From: Ostrinia nubilalis
Taxonomy: Eukaryota > Arthropoda > Insecta > Lepidoptera > Crambidae
Length of the DNA: 64,000 nt
Direction of reading: 5' to 3'
Assembly: GCF_963855985.1 (NCBI RefSeq)
Contig: NC_087095.1
Span: 9,744,001-9,808,000, forward strand
Both the position numbers and the translations under genes were made by a program. The notes beneath the pieces were generated by a model. It saw only the letters and a list, made by a program, of their open reading frames with translations. It was not told the origin of the DNA and ran no database searches. Of the stretch, positions 1 through 13,689 are shown piece by piece. How positions within the stretch are numbered: the first letter of the stretch is position 1; each line of letters begins with the position of its first letter.

Positions 1-3000
1 AAAATTGGGTAAAATGTTAAATATTGAAATGAAAATGAACTCTTATGTTTTAAATTCAAAAGTTGTATAAGTAAGTGTAACTATGCCTTCTCTAATATAG
101 TCAGATAAATTTTTGGTTTCACAGTGTGCTTAATACCATAAAACCTTATGTTGCATAAAAAGAAAATCTCAGCCATTCAAGACTGGTTTATTTTGAAAAT
201 GTTTTAGTCCCATCATTGAAGAAAGAAAAAATACCTCATACTAATTAATGCCCATTTTAATCATCTATAGTCAATAATACTCAAATTACTCTAACCGTTC
301 TCAAATTACTTTATCAACAAATTACTTAGACGTTTACTCTTCTAGTGATTTTGCCGGCATTTTCCCCGCGGGTGGAAAACTTTGTACAGAGCTGGCAGCC
401 CCGCGTGCTACCGACCGACATCGGAGCTCAGTTTACTCCGGGACTCAGTCGGGGTAGCGTCGCGTGCGGGCCTCCCCACCAATTTTATTATTGCCTATCA
501 TACACAGTGCTAGTGAGTGTGAGTGGACCATACTTCGGCAGTACCCCTCCCTACACTCGAACTGTCCAGCCAAGGTCATCATTACGCAATTTGACACCTG
601 TTGTTTGTATACTATGTGTACGTATTGTAGTATTATAGTTGTAAGCTAAGCTTAAGTGGTCGGTTAAGGGATAGTCTGGATGGGGGTTGGACTAGATAAA
701 CAATGATTCTACTGGTTTGTATAGTAATTTTGAAGGCTTATGAAAAATAATAATGCTATTTTTCGTGTAGTTATGGGTTTTAAAGAAATAACAAACACCA
801 ATTATTATTCTAGAAGCTTTTTGTGTTAGCGCCATAATTTATTTTCTTTCAAAACAAAAAGTTGAAGGTAGCGGCGAAGTTTGCTGAAACAAGGTCATGT
901 AAAGCCTATTTAAATAGAAAATATTTCACGTTGTTTGAATTAAAGTTACGTTGTCACCTTGTGGCCTCTTATCCTTGGGGGTGTCAAATCTACTTTGACG
1001 AGGGAAGCAGGAAAAGCAGGTATATTACGTTTTTTACATGTTATCCAGTATTCCCGGGATATAATTAGCATACACGTGGGTGGAATCTGGAGACGTCATA
1101 AGGAATTAATATCCGAATGCTGTCTTTTATTCAGATCATAGTTATTTGATACACAACCAAATTCTTAGTTCTGCATTGCTAATCTCGTCAAGGCATACTG
1201 GGTCTTATAGCAAGAAGTTAAAACTTTTTGCATCGGCTTTATCTGAAGACGTTTTCAACCCAAATCACTCAACAGTTCTTCCGTGATCCGTATTTAAGAT
1301 CCTCAAGCACAAAATAAACAATAATTATTATCTAAAGATTTCTGGCCAAAAGAACATCTCTCCATAATTGTATGTCTTCATAGAGTCCTTGCAAAGGAAA
1401 TAAAGAGTTGGTTAATTATGATTGCTCATTTGATGACAGCATCTCAGAATCTTAAACAAAATAAAATCACGAGCCAGTTGACATCTGATAAATATTATTA
1501 CAAAAGTCGGCCAAAACTAATTAACTGCGAGGAGCTTTGACTGTTTCCTGGAACCACTTCAAAGGTAAACGGAGTAATGACTGGAAGCCACGACACAAAA
1601 CGGTAAATCTCTGCTGGGAGATAGCGAGTCGCAGAATAGATGCCTGTGAGCCTGTGACGTAACAGCCTAGGGACTGGAGACAATTTTGGGCTCTATTTGT
1701 GGGGCATATTTTTATGATATTAGCTATTTGTTCTTGCAACGTTGAACATTTTATGGACTTTACATAAGTATATTTAAACTTTTCACGGTCGTTAGGGACG
1801 CCTCTATCCATAAGGTGCTAGTGGGTAGGAAGATTCCTTGGTCTTTATTGAATCCCGATTCTGCTTTTAGCGGATTGGAATAATTGATTTTAAATATCTT
1901 AACAGTCTAAAATGATAAAATCAGAAGTCCATTGGAGTCATTATAGAACTGTTTAATAATAAACTAAATGAACCGAGACCTTTGTCTTGTAGATTTAGTA
2001 AAGACATAGTTTGTCTTTTGATTGAATGTCTGTTGTCTTTGGTATTGCTATTTAGTTGTTTTAGAGCCAATTGCTGAATTGTTACCTAAGTCTGGCAATG
2101 CCAACAATACTTAAGATAGACCTACAAATCATAAAAGAGATCAATACTAATTTAAGGGCAGATGCCATTATTATCCATTTTAATTTTCGCTAAAACTACA
2201 CATGTCATTTAGAGAAGCAATTAAAGACCACCCTCACAAGGCCAGTTGAAATAATCAATACATACCACTACGGTTAATACGGAACCAAACTGTCTGATGT
2301 AGAGTTAAATCAGGCTCATCAATTATTCGGGCCGATATATGGCATGACCGAGACTACGTTACGTTAATAGCCGACCTAAAGTGGTATTAATTAAGAGATG
2401 AAATGTTCCGAACCAATCGATGTTTGTGGTTAAGATGCCTTTTGTCATACTGCCTAAGGCATTCGCTCTTATAACATCAAGCCTTAATAGGGGCCGGGTC
2501 AAAAGGGGACCGGGTAACAAAGAAATATCACGAGCGGGCTGCAGGAAAACTAGTTGATATAAATGATACCGTATAACTCTATCTGGATCTAACAAACCTA
2601 AAATGAAGGCGCCAACTGGCAACACATATACAGCGTGAAATTGATTTAGGTAGGGACGGAGAAATGTTATTGTCTTTATAGATTTATCTAACACAATTGG
2701 AGTTGCTGTATTATTTATTGAGGACACAATTTATGCTTGACTGCGTACCTACATGCAGGATGGAAGCTTCTCGGAGATGCAATCCGGCTTGGAGCACTGC
2801 ATTGTGCTAAGCTCAAGCAATACGGACTACATAGAGCTGTCTCAGAATCGATAGGCAGAAGGCGGTATCTAGCTAAGGTATGGCTGTATACATACTAAAT
2901 ACTGTGCAATCGACCGCTATACAGAGGCTGAAACCCATTACGAATCACTTTCGACGATTTCTTTTAGGTATCCCCGGATAGTAAAGGAACGTGACATCAA

Positions 3001-6000
3001 ATGTCACTCAGGATGATCTCTACCTAGATAGTAAATAAAAGTCAATTTCCACTAGTGGCCGTTCATAGAGGTCAGTCGCACCTAACGTGTACGTTTACGG
3101 GCTTCTTTAAGTACCTACCTCATAAGTAATTTAGAAGTTTTTGGATATTGGGTGAATAGGATATCCACTTACCGGTTCGTACTATACCAACTATCTTTAT
3201 AAGTATAAAAGTATTTGTTATTGAAATTCATTACCTAACATGTATGTCTTAAGTCATGAATTGCAACGAGTAGGAACCGCGACGCGTGTCAGTTTCAAAG
3301 TAGACATAAACAAACAGAAATACATATTTTTCAATTGGTATATCCTGGCTCGGGGCGGCGGAAGCGTCGAGCTCATTCAAATAATTCGATTAAATCTCGC
3401 TCGTCGGAGGATAACCTATTCACAGCTGCATATCTGAAGTAGGGATGCGGCAATTATACGCCAATTAAGATGAAGATATCGATAATATTTTTAATTTATA
3501 TTTATATTACAATCTGGTAAAAGAGATTTTATTACAAACTCGATGGAAGTGACATATTTATACCTATCTAAATGTAAAATCAATTAGTCATTCTTTTTTT
3601 TAGTCTGGTCTGTCCTGACCACTTTATTGGGTTGTATAACATAATTATTTAATTCACGCAACGCGCCTCGTGCCGTGGGTTGAGACAATTAATTATCTTG
3701 TGCCTTACGATGAAATAGAGCAGATAGAAATAGGCTTTTTTCTATGAGAAAAAATATTTTGAGTTTTGCAAGTGTTTACTTTTTTAATATCGTTCCATAT
3801 CCCTGGGAAAAGTAAAAGACATTCCGCATACTTACCCTTTTTTATTATAAAACCATTTACCGCGGAGGGTCGTTAACTGCTGGCGGAGACAGTAAAACTC
3901 TTTTTACTCCGCCAATTGGTACTAAAATTTTAACACGTTGATAGTCCGCTTCCTTTTTCGTATTCACAGCTCGAAACATGCGTTTTACGTGAATGTAGGT
4001 ATTCCAAAATCGGATTAAATGCCGACGTATGTGGGTCACACGTGGTTTTTTTTTCTTTTATTGTGTTAGTTGTTTGCTATGTTATTACTATTATTATAAG
4101 TTTCTTCTACACACTTTAGTAAGTAAAGTAGGTGCCACCGATCACACCTTTTATAGGTTCATAATGGAGCTTTTATACTCATTTAAATAATAAATTATTA
4201 TACGAACTGTCATGAGCTAATACTAAAAAAAGATGTCTATGAATATTTAGAGCTTAATTGGACTATATCCAGCTTAAAGCCTAGGAAGAATGTCAAAAGT
4301 AGCTATAAAATATGATTAATTGCTCTACCGATCAGTGTTCATGATAGCGATGATAGACAAGAAAGCTATCAATTATGTTTGTAAATGGTATACATTTTTG
4401 TGGATAACTGTAGAATAAAAATGCTTTGTCGGCATTCGGTATAATTTATTATTTCAAGGCTAAACAAAACACGATCGAGTCGTTCTTAAATTACTTCTAG
4501 ATGATCAGATAGTTAATAAAATGTTCTTTATTGACTTAGAGTTCTAATGAAATTGCCTCGACAGTAAACTTTAAGTAAGGACCATTACGTAATTCAATCA
4601 TAGTACGTAATAAAAGCCCACTTTCATTTTATTGTTACCGCATTTTCAGTAGTCTATGGAAATCGTTCACTCCTTTATTGTAAGCGAGATAATTTTTGAG
4701 CAGTTTCATTTTTTTACTTGCAGTTTTGTTTTAGATATTTTAAACTTCATGATTTTAGTTCGATCGCAAAAGGGTTTTCGTGTTTTTTCCCTTTACAATA
4801 ACGATCTTGTATAAGTAATGCTATATTTTTTTAACATAGAACTAGATTGCAAATCGATATCGATGAATTAATGGAATGTCCCAACACTAACAACGGGCTA
4901 GTGGTTTGAGCATTGATGTTGACACTAACATATCGACGCTTCAGGTGGAATATTATGTCTATATGCCTAGATCATACTACTACGAACTGGGGAGGCCTTT
5001 GTTAGGAGAGGATAGGTACTCTCAGATATCAGGTTTGGTATGTTTTCTGAGTCACCGAGTTAATGAAATTGGGAACAATTAGGACACATAGGATTTATCA
5101 ATATTTGTGTTAGAAATCATTGGTCAAAGGATCTAAAACATAATGACACAAAATGTGTATTTAGAAAACGTACTAAAATTCATTGTATTTGTTATACATG
5201 TTCTAAAGTAAAGTTTAAACTTTTATTAGAACCAAAATTACACTCTACATTGCCGAGAATTGTGTTACAAACGCTTGCATTGCAGACAACAAATTAAAGC
5301 GCTTCATTATTTCTCAACTTTGAGCTTAATAAGCTGCGAGATAAGGCGTTTAAGTTGTAGCTAATTAAAAAGCTCGTGAATTATCTTCCAACTTCTTGAC
5401 AAAATCTGCCTTACTTGAGATTAAATTTAGGAAAAATTCGTGCTGTTTTATTCATGTTTTACGAAGATTAGGATGAGTTAAGTGTAAGTGAATACAATCT
5501 GTTAATTTAATTATTATTAAACGAATATTAGCAAAAGATCAGACTGAAAATAAATCTTTGAAACTTTTGTACTTATTAACTTTTTAGAAGTATCAGTTCA
5601 TCAATTTAAGTAAATGTTGACATGTCTGGACATACTCAGTATTGTACGTATAAGTATTGCATGAGAGATCTGAGTCTGGGTCGTTACTACTGAGCTACAT
5701 TGAAGAATTTAAATCGCACGGCTTTCAAGGGTTTCGCTTTTAAGGGTTTAGATATAATCTTTACTTTCAAAATCTTTTCTATCAGAAGGAAAGCTGTCTT
5801 AATTCATTAATTTGTATATTTGAGTGGTTTTTTGTCATAACAAACTTATATTTGCCGTTAGAGACCATTTTCAAGAGTAAAGTCAATTTTTTTGTGTGAA
5901 ATCGACTCATGTTAATTTCAAAGCAGTATTTTAAAAGTGATAAAATAACCAATGAAAGATAACTGAGAATAGGAGAAGAAATGGAAGATCTGAACCCTCA

Positions 6001-7251
6001 ACCCCAAAACGCCGACTCTTACTTGACATCTTTTATTGAAAAAGTCGTAACTTTTACGTCGTATAAAGACGCTAAGCATTCAAATGAACCGAATTAAACA
6101 AGTCATGAAAACCGAGTAATTTAATGTTCGTTGACATTTTAAACGTTTCGCTATGAACATTAGCATATATTTACATAATTTCTGTAACATAGCTTTACTT
6201 GGTTAGTTAATTAATTGTTCTACATATAGTTGTTGTGAGCTTGCTACTTTGTATAATGTCACATTAAGCCGTTAACATTGTGAATGTGTAATCATGTCTC
6301 AAAGCGGTTAAACTTCTACTAAGGACATCTTCAAAAGTACTTAGATAGTTTACATGAATGTAATTTGGAAATTACATGAAATTATCTATGTTACTTAAGT
6401 TTAACTTAGTTTATAAGCGCAGATAGATCACTCTTATTTTGTAAAAAATGTCTCTCAGTAGTTAGGATACCTACTATGTACCTATCATTCATGGTAAAGA
6501 AATAACCCATCTAAGGCTACTTTATAATTAAATTAAATGTCTATTAGCGATTGTAAAATGATTAAAGAAAACATAAAAAATGCCGTGTTTAAAACAATGG
6601 CACTTAATTTTTTGAAATCAACATTTAGAAACCGTGTAGATATAAACCTACTTAGTTCGAAACCTGCGGAAACCTTAAGGATAACATAAAATTAAACACA
6701 CATTCTGTTCATATGCGGGTCGGTGGTTTCAGGAAGACTGAATTTCTATTGTACTTATCCCTCCACTTCCAGGAAACTCGGAACATAATAACGATGCTAA
6801 ACAAAGTTTATATCAAGTGAAAATAAAACTAAGTTTTCGGGATGGAATGGGGAAACCATACAACACAATATACACAATCCACGAGGTGAAATATTGAAAT
6901 ATTAACCCTTCTCTTTCAAAAAGAACCAAAGAATCCTATACCCAAGTATTCCACTCAGAACTAAAATATAAGTGGTCTATGAAGTGAAACGTTTGGAAAA
7001 CTTTGCATGACATATTTGAACGAATGAACGAATAACTTATTTGATATGATATTATGCTATCCAATTCCACTTGCCTCAAACTTTGACAAACCAATAGCCT
7101 TCGATAAAGTCAATTCCAGAATCTTCCGAACACATTCAGTTCCGAAAGCGGTCATTATGGTGGCATCGAGCATCCATCCGGGATCGGGCACGACTGGGCT
7201 CAATCGATAGATATTAGCCCGGGCCCGACCATCGTGCCTACAAACGATTAA
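1..7251. other. AT-rich intergenic or intronic DNA, no recognised gene
   Basis: No reading frame here resembles a family I know. The longest open frame is 122 codons on the minus strand (2359-2727); it has no ATG at its listed start, which is GTG, and no recognisable motif. I see no rRNA, tRNA or TIR element. The only compositional break is the GC-richer stretch at 345-600, listed separately. The region could be intron or intergenic DNA of a gene outside the window. Confidence 0.6.
345..600. other. GC- and CpG-richer islet, function unknown
   Basis: Against an AT-rich background this stretch holds several CpG-containing clusters, for example around 365-372 and 460-475. Overlapping 97- and 61-codon frames run through it but match nothing I recognise. 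It could be a promoter or non-coding first exon, or part of an old repeat. No splice or TATA signal decides this. Confidence 0.3.
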
Positions 7252-7702
7252 TTAACACGCTCACTGCGTTATGAGGTCTAAAAAGCCACATGCAGAACTT
7301 ATCGCAGGTGCGGCAGTCATAATCGCGTTCTCTCACTCTGTGCGGGGGGCGACTATTTTAACATTTCTATGAGTACAACAGAGACAAATATATCAAATTG
7401 CTTCTCTTACGAAGCCTAGCATAATGACGTAGAAAATATTGTATGAGGTCGATTAGGTCCCATACGCACTGGATAGAAATTAATCACGTTCAGTGCGCCG
7501 TGAGGTCTGAACTGCCTCAAAAATTGCAGGCCTCATAACCGCACAGAGTGAGGCGCGGGCGCCGCGCATTTTTAGTAGTGATGTGATAAGTTTCGATACG
7601 GACGCACGCTGTTAGCCGGTGACACATTAACACTGACTTTTTAACTAAAAATGGCATTTGTATACACTTAACGCACGTATTTATTTCAGGTATTCCTAGT
7701 GG

Positions 7703-7975
7703 CAGATAATAATAATAATAATAATAAATATTTTTGGACATTTTACACTGCGCTTCTAGTCCCAAACTAAGCAAAGCTTGTACTATGGGTACTAGACAAC
7801 GGATATAAACATACTTAAATACTTTTTTTTAAATACATACATATTATTATACATAGAAAACACCCAGTCCAATACAAACAAATATGTTCATGCACACAAA
7901 TACTGTGCGGGAATCGAACTCGCAACCTCCGGAATAGTAGTCCGTTTCGAACCACTACACCAAACGGCCGACAAT
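7703..7975 (-). mobile_element. tRNA-derived SINE, near full length
   Basis: Read on the minus strand, the element starts near 7975 with a tRNA-like head. An A-box-like TGGTGTAGTGG lies near 7964-7954, and a B-box-like GAGTTCGATTCC near 7923-7912. A tRNA-unrelated body follows, and the copy ends in an ATT/TTA repeat at about 7707-7731. A second, shorter copy lies at 19250-19462 and a fragment at 54148-54190; all share a block containing CAAGCTTTGCTTA. The layout is that of a pol III-transcribed SINE, mobilised by a partner LINE. It sits inside the piggyBac-like element, so it is the younger insertion. Confidence 0.75.
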
Positions 7976-8311
7976 GATGTGCTGAACATTCGCTTAAAAA
8001 AGGTGGTCAACGAAAGCGCTGCGTAGGTTGCTACGACAGATTAAGACTAACACTAAATAGCACTCAGGCTGCAAAAAAAAAAACTAAAAAAATTGAAACT
8101 TTTTGTGTTCTGTGTGACAAATCCTACTGTTTGCCCTGTTTTAATGAAAAACACTTTAATTAAAAACAAATATTATAATTTTATGGTAACTGAAATTTTG
8201 TTTTATTCCCATCCCTAGTCGAGACACAAATTGGACTTTCTTTCAGTGCGAAATGAGGCAGAAAAGATGTCATATATATTTTTTTAATTTATTCAATACC
8301 AAAATGTCATA

Positions 8312-8330
8312 ACTGCGGGCGAAGCTAGTT
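8312..8330 (+). repeat. 3' end fragment of a LEP1-like Helitron relative
   Basis: A short stretch, GCGGGCGAAGCTAGTT, matches the 3' end of the longer copies at 42172-42425 and 61844-62085, with a deletion inside the terminal hairpin. It lies inside the piggyBac-like element. Confidence 0.45.
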
Positions 8331-8541
8331 TAAGGTTAAACATCTATTTAAGTTTATAATAGAAAAGTTTCAAGCCAATATTGTCTTTCCTGAGCTATAT
8401 TTAAAGTATTTTTAGAAACAATATTTTGTGAGGCAGAAAAGGTCTCATACGCACTGTAAAGAAGTTCAATATTGACTCGAAAAGACCTCATACGCACTGG
8501 CTGAAAGTCTACGAAAAATGGTTACGCAGTGAGCGTGTTAA

Positions 8542-11500
8542 CTTGCCGGCCTTAGATCACACTACCAGAGGTGGAAATGAAAGTTTCGAGGAACAACTAA
8601 GTATGCACAATGTAGGCAATATTTACACAGGCAAAAAACAAAGCGCTTTAAATATGCCTATTTACCGGAAAATGTTTTTTTTTTTCACTTTTTTAACAAC
8701 TCTACATCTAAAAGGAGTGATCAATGTAAGAAGTGCAGCAATGTTAGTAATGTATAGACTCAATAATATGTACATGGAAACGAGAGTCTCTATTGGCTTC
8801 TAGTCTGTGCTGTTGTAGTTTACTTATGTGTAATCAATCTGCTTTTAATAACTGAGCCAACTTAATCAATATTTAATCATGTTTTCTTTATTTCTTTAAT
8901 ATTATAACTACCTACTGAAATTGAAAAAACTTCCACGCTCAATTCGTTTGACAGCATTTGAATAACGAAAATTTCCTGAAAATCAATGGAGAAACGTAAT
9001 GATTTTATTCTAACACAAAACTAGGTTATGACCATCAGGCGCAAATAGGTATTAAGGGCAAGTAGATATTGATATGTAACACTCAAGTAATGGAAACCCC
9101 ACCTGGCGGTATAACGTTGTCTTTTCATTGTGTGAATGAATGACGTAGGAACCTTGATGCTTGATGGTTTGACTAGCTAGATTATCTAGAATTGATTATT
9201 ATAAGTTCATTTTTATTCAGGCAGAGCTTTGTGTCTTGGTTTCTAACACCTAATGTCCAATGATTTTAGGTTTCTTCATACCTTTTTTTAGTGCGATCAC
9301 ACAATATGTCATGCCACGCCCAAGTCGTTTGGTTCTTTCTAAAGTATGCTATTTGGAACGGGGGAAGCGATGTCAATTCTGTCTCATTTTTGAGTTGATT
9401 CATCCAACCTAACAGTTTGAACCCTACGATAGTTCTTTGAGCTCTAGCTACACTCATAACTAATTAGTTTTACGTTTCGTCAATTACGATTGTGGCGAAA
9501 TAATAGCTTTTACTACAACAACAGCATAGGTATGTCCAACACACGCTCGGTCTCACATTACCTGTCTTTACCTTTGCCCTTACCATGGATTTGCGGCGAA
9601 CCTATGCAAATATTCCAAGGACTGCGCATTATTAAGCCAACTTGGAAAGTCTACTTTCTGATAAGGTAGTAATTTGCTGCGGCCTTCGCAATGTACATGA
9701 GACGCCTAGGTAGGGGTACCTATTTACGGAGCTATTATTATATTACTATTAGCGCCGTATATCAAAGTATAAGTCGCCACAAGTGACCACCAAAGTAGCA
9801 CAACTAATCTTTCGGGTAGGTACGTGCTACTTAATCATTAGCACCCTTTATCTAAACTTGGAATTATTATTAAGTATCTTGAGGAATAAGAAGTCCTCTA
9901 CCAGAGGGATCGTTTGATGACAATCCTATAGAACCTTTTTGTAGAAATCAAGACAGTCTTTAAACACAGACTTAATTAGAACCTCTTTTATCTCTTTTTA
10001 TGATAGTGCAATCAACGTAAAACAGTAACCGGCAAAGTACGGGGTTAAAACCGTGTTATGACTCTATTTAATTTTATTGCTTCTTCTTGCAGTATTGCAA
10101 GGTGAACCATTGTTAAGCTACGCTATTTAATCTCAATCAATTGTTCTGCCATGCTTACATTCGACAAGGTAATGTGATGTTATGCTGCTGAATTTTGGCT
10201 TAATATTCTGTCAGTTTACAGTCCAAAATTTGTTTGTCGAGACAATGACATGATGTTTAACGGATATTGTTTAACTATGCTCTGGCACATATTTTTTTTA
10301 GTGGTCAGTAGGTCAACTGCTTAATACAGATGGGCTTAGGATTGCATTTAATGGGTTACTATAAAACGAAGTCTGCTGATTGAAGTGTTCTGTTCATGAT
10401 AAAAAATAAAACATGGCTTTATGCTGATTAAAGTACATTTGAACAAAGTATACATTCTATTGGCTATAGGTATTTTACACACGGCACATGCTTAGGTAGT
10501 TCATGTGTTTAGAAAAAGCTTAGAATGTTGTTGGAACTTGCGTTGGGCGTATTGTTCTTTAATAAGAACGAAAGAAGCTCAGCTTTAGGAAGCTGCAGAA
10601 ACAGGTACCAAATGCTTGTATTTTACTGTATCATTCAATAAGCGATCGTCCCCTAAATAATGATATTAGTGCACCTTACACTTCGTGGCTGTTGGTAGCT
10701 TTAAATATACTTGTCAAGGGAGTTCCATGAAGATCGTTTTCCGCCCCTACCGCAGGCAACGGGAAGGGGTCTTATATTCTTCTGCGTTAAAGGTCAATTG
10801 TAGCACGAAAAATCGAGATGGATGAAGAACCTAGAACATCTAAGTAGATCAGGATATCTATCCTGCATGCCCTGACTAAAATATCCACTTAAGTATTTGA
10901 ATAGCACGATAAAGCTCTCCAATTAAAAAGTTTACATTGAAACAATCGTTTTGGATAGTTCTAAACAATGACTAACAATCAACCTGTAATAGCAATGCAC
11001 AGTCACTACCTAATAGCGTGTGAATGTTTAACATTTATTTGACAGAAAAAGGCCTATCGATCATCACTTAAGGACGGTAGCGTCCAACGGGACCCTTATT
11101 AGGGACACGTACCTTTTACTTGGAAACTCCTCCCTAATATTTTCTTAGAGTGCTTTTAGCCTATTACCGAACCTTTTGTGGACATCCGCCCGCGACCAGA
11201 AAATTCTCGGAACTGTACAATGGGAGTAAATCATATAATTGTAGAAAGAATGGTCAGGTGTGTACGGTATTACCTGTACGTAAGCTTTGCGGATGTTTTG
11301 TTAGGACTTTATCGAACGCCCAGAAGTGAAGTTACAAAGGTTTTTTCTGCCTAGTAACATTGATAATAAGATATTTTATTTTGATGAAAAAATATCGAAA
11401 CAGTGATTGAACTACCTCAGTGATCCCAAAACTGTTACATTGCATCAGGTGAGATGTAAGCCAATAGCTTCCTGAATCTGCTCCGTTCCAAATATTCTAT

Positions 11501-11544
11501 TTTTTGCAAATCAGTGTCACTGCCAATTTCCATGAACAAGGATT
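8542..11544. other. AT-rich DNA, nothing recognised
   Basis: Only short open frames occur and none resembles a known protein. I see no terminal inverted repeats or RNA genes in this stretch. Confidence 0.5.
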
Positions 11545-11555
11545 CAAATTATTCG

Positions 11556-11663
11556 TTCGTTCGTTCGTTTCAGCCGAATGACATCCACTGCTGGACAAAG
11601 GCAAGGATTACCACAAAGATCGGTCCTGCGCCGCTCGCAACCAGGCACATATGGATAGGAACA
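11556..11663 (-). mobile_element. RTE-type LINE, severely 5'-truncated 3' end with target duplication
   Basis: The minus-strand sequence matches the last part of the RTE copy at 33566-33935, including the block before the stop codon and the GAAC-repeat tail. The copy is flanked by the 11-bp direct repeat CAAATTATTCG at 11545-11555 and 11664-11674, a target-site duplication made by target-primed reverse transcription. Only about 108 bp were copied in. The tail repeat (TTCG on the plus strand) runs into the duplication, so the exact left edge is ambiguous by a few bases. Confidence 0.8.
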
Positions 11664-11674
11664 CAAATTATTCG

Positions 11675-12816
11675 TACTTTACCGTAAATTCAACTCTACC
11701 ATGATTGGCTTTACTTATACCAAACTTAGCTAGTTTGCGGATAATTAAAACCGTTTAAAAGTTATCCCACGTGAACTAATGAAGTTGAACTCACGCAAGA
11801 CCACGTATGAAGCCCTAATAGAGTCATGACTTTGTTGTTACAGTGGAATTTATATTTTCATTGTGTTTGCTGTACAGTAGAATTAAAGAAATGAGTTTTG
11901 TATGATTATGGTTTACGTACGCTGCAAATAGAGTAGTTTTTTTAGTAAATAGAGTTCAATTGTTATTCAAATTTAATTTTCAGTTCTTTTCTTCTAAAAT
12001 AATATTTCGTCTGAACGATGGACATTTCATTCAAACTTTAATAGCACATTAATGAGTATGGACAACTGCACATCAAGATGATCACTGTGGAATCTTATGT
12101 AGTTGAATTTCGAAGAACTTAGGGGCTATTATGGAATAAAAATGTAGTGTCTGATGTGCTGTTGACTGGACTTAACATCATAAGGTATTATCTGCCAGAA
12201 AACCTTGGGGCTCAGCAGAAAATATACGTTTGGTGGTTTTTCTGTGGATAACTCCTAGAGTTAATTAATGCAAAAGTTACTAATATTTTCGAATAATTAA
12301 TATTTTGTCTATTTAATTTCGAATAGGAATGCTAAATGCAATTGCATCTGCGTATACGCAGTGAGAACTCATGTGACGGCGCACGCGCAGCACAGCCGCG
12401 TCCCCACTCGGAACTCATATCACTACGACTGTCCCGTCCGGAAGTATAATAAATGTAACCGCTCGTATTTGATTGTCACGCATTTTAAACGTGATTTTTT
12501 GTTTTTCTGTGACAAAAAATTTCGATTAGAAAATTAATTCGTGAATGACCTAAATCCGCCTGACTAGCAACCACAGACCTAAGTCTGTCGCCATAACAAC
12601 AATGTTTACAGCATTGTTGTGTTCCATGGCAGTCGGAGGTAAAATAGCCAGTTTCTCTGTGATTAAGGATTCCGGGTGAAGCTCGCTTCCACCTTTAGCC
12701 TGATCATTACTTTTCATCAAGTAAGATGCAGGCCAAGAGCTTCCTCGTTGTTGATAAAAATATCTCAAACCAATGCCAAAGTCGTACCTATTTTAGTTTC
12801 TCTACAGAAGCAAAAT
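11675..12816. other. No gene recognised; GC-rich islet at 12360-12450
   Basis: The stretch is AT-rich except at about 12360-12450, where CpG-rich sequence is flanked on its left by small palindromes (ATGCAATTGCAT and TGCGTATACGCA). A promoter or non-coding exon is possible, but nothing proves it. Confidence 0.35.
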
Positions 12817-12930
12817 TAAAGCTGAGTTGCACCTCTTACTTTAACAAACGTCTAAAATCTGTCAAACTCCATACGAAAAATACCGGTTATTGTTATAATT
12901 ACGGTTAAAGTAAGTTCTAACTTATGGGCA
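12817..12930. mobile_element. Decayed MITE of the GGCTGGGTTGCACC family
   Basis: The interior (AACAAACGTC, AATCTGTCAAACTCCAT, ACCGGTTATTGTTAT) matches the copy at 33111-33235. The left terminal repeat survives as GCTGAGTTGCACC; the right end is eroded. Other copies are at 21091-21214 and 46221-46338. Confidence 0.6.
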
Positions 12931-13272
12931 ATAGGCAAAGTCGTACTCATTAGCCCATCTATTACAGCCTTAATTACGAACCAATATCATCACGTCACAA
13001 ACAGACTATTGGATAGAATATTGTCTGTTTGTTAACTGTTCCTTTGCTTGGTAACAACGTGTAATTGTTTTGTGTAATAACAGTTCCACGTGCCTCACAT
13101 GAAGTTAAAGACCCGATAATCATAATAATATGTACTTTAGACACACACTGCCACTAGTTAGATATTTTAGATAGTGTGTCCAGTTTTGGGGCATTGAAAA
13201 TCTTAATAACAATAATTGCAAGACAATGCTACTGGCCGTTATACATACAAATAGGTACGAGTAAGTAAATAC

Positions 13273-13492
13273 TTAACGGTTAAACAAACTTACCTGAAGA
13301 GAAGTTTGACTGTAATTATACGAGACGTTACATCCGAAGAGATTTATATGGTATTACAATGTAGTTTCACTTCTATATGTACTAGGCATCACACACAAAT
13401 ATTCAGAGCTAAAAAAAAAATAACAAGTTCCTTAGTAGCCAGCGCCATCTGTCGTCGCTGCGCAGGGGCGTTCGGCCCGCTCAGATGTCATT
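13273..13492 (-). repeat. DIRS 3' (left) inverted terminal repeat
   Basis: Bases from about 13340 to 13492 are the reverse complement of 18270-18420, with near identity including a run of A paired to a run of T. The outer part (13273-13339) is longer than in the right repeat, so the two ends are not identical, as in DIRS1. Its outermost 75 bases (13273-13347) are repeated inverted at 13565-13639. Confidence 0.9.
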
Positions 13493-13564
13493 TATTTCAG
13501 AGAGCTTTTTACTTATTTCATTTAGATAAAGGGGAGGTCGATTAGACCTAGGGTTGGGTGGGTT

Positions 13565-13689
13565 ATAAATCTCTTCGGATGTAACGTCTCGTATAATTAC
13601 AGTCAAACTTCTCTTCAGGTAAGTTTGTTTAACCGTTAATTATACTTACGACGTTACATCCTCGAGATTTATATGGTATTACAATGTAG
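13565..13689 (-). repeat. DIRS internal complementary region
   Basis: Two halves meet at about 13638-13641. The left half (13565-13639) is the exact reverse complement of the outer edge of the left terminal repeat (13273-13347). The right half (13638-13689) is the reverse complement of the outer edge of the right terminal repeat (18398-18449). The halves overlap by about two bases (AA). In the DIRS replication model this region templates completion of both ends and closure of the circular intermediate. Its presence defines both termini of this copy. Confidence 0.9.

Larger units (their letters stand above)
7252..8541. mobile_element. piggyBac-like non-autonomous DNA element bounded by TTAA
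   Basis: The left end reads TTAACACGCTCACTGCGT, and the right end at 8524-8541 is its reverse complement. TTAA at both edges (7252-7255 and 8538-8541) is the target duplication typical of the piggyBac superfamily. Subterminal motifs like CATACGCACTGG recur near both ends (about 7450, 8448 and 8488), some next to GAGGTCT-like words. There is no transposase frame, so it would have to be mobilised in trans. A tRNA-derived SINE (7703-7975) is inserted in it. The family call rests on the TTAA edges and inverted ends only. Confidence 0.7.

Noticed and set aside
2359..2727. 122-codon minus-strand frame
   Set aside because: It starts with GTG, has no recognisable domain and no splice or promoter context. 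Its length is possible by chance in 64 kb.
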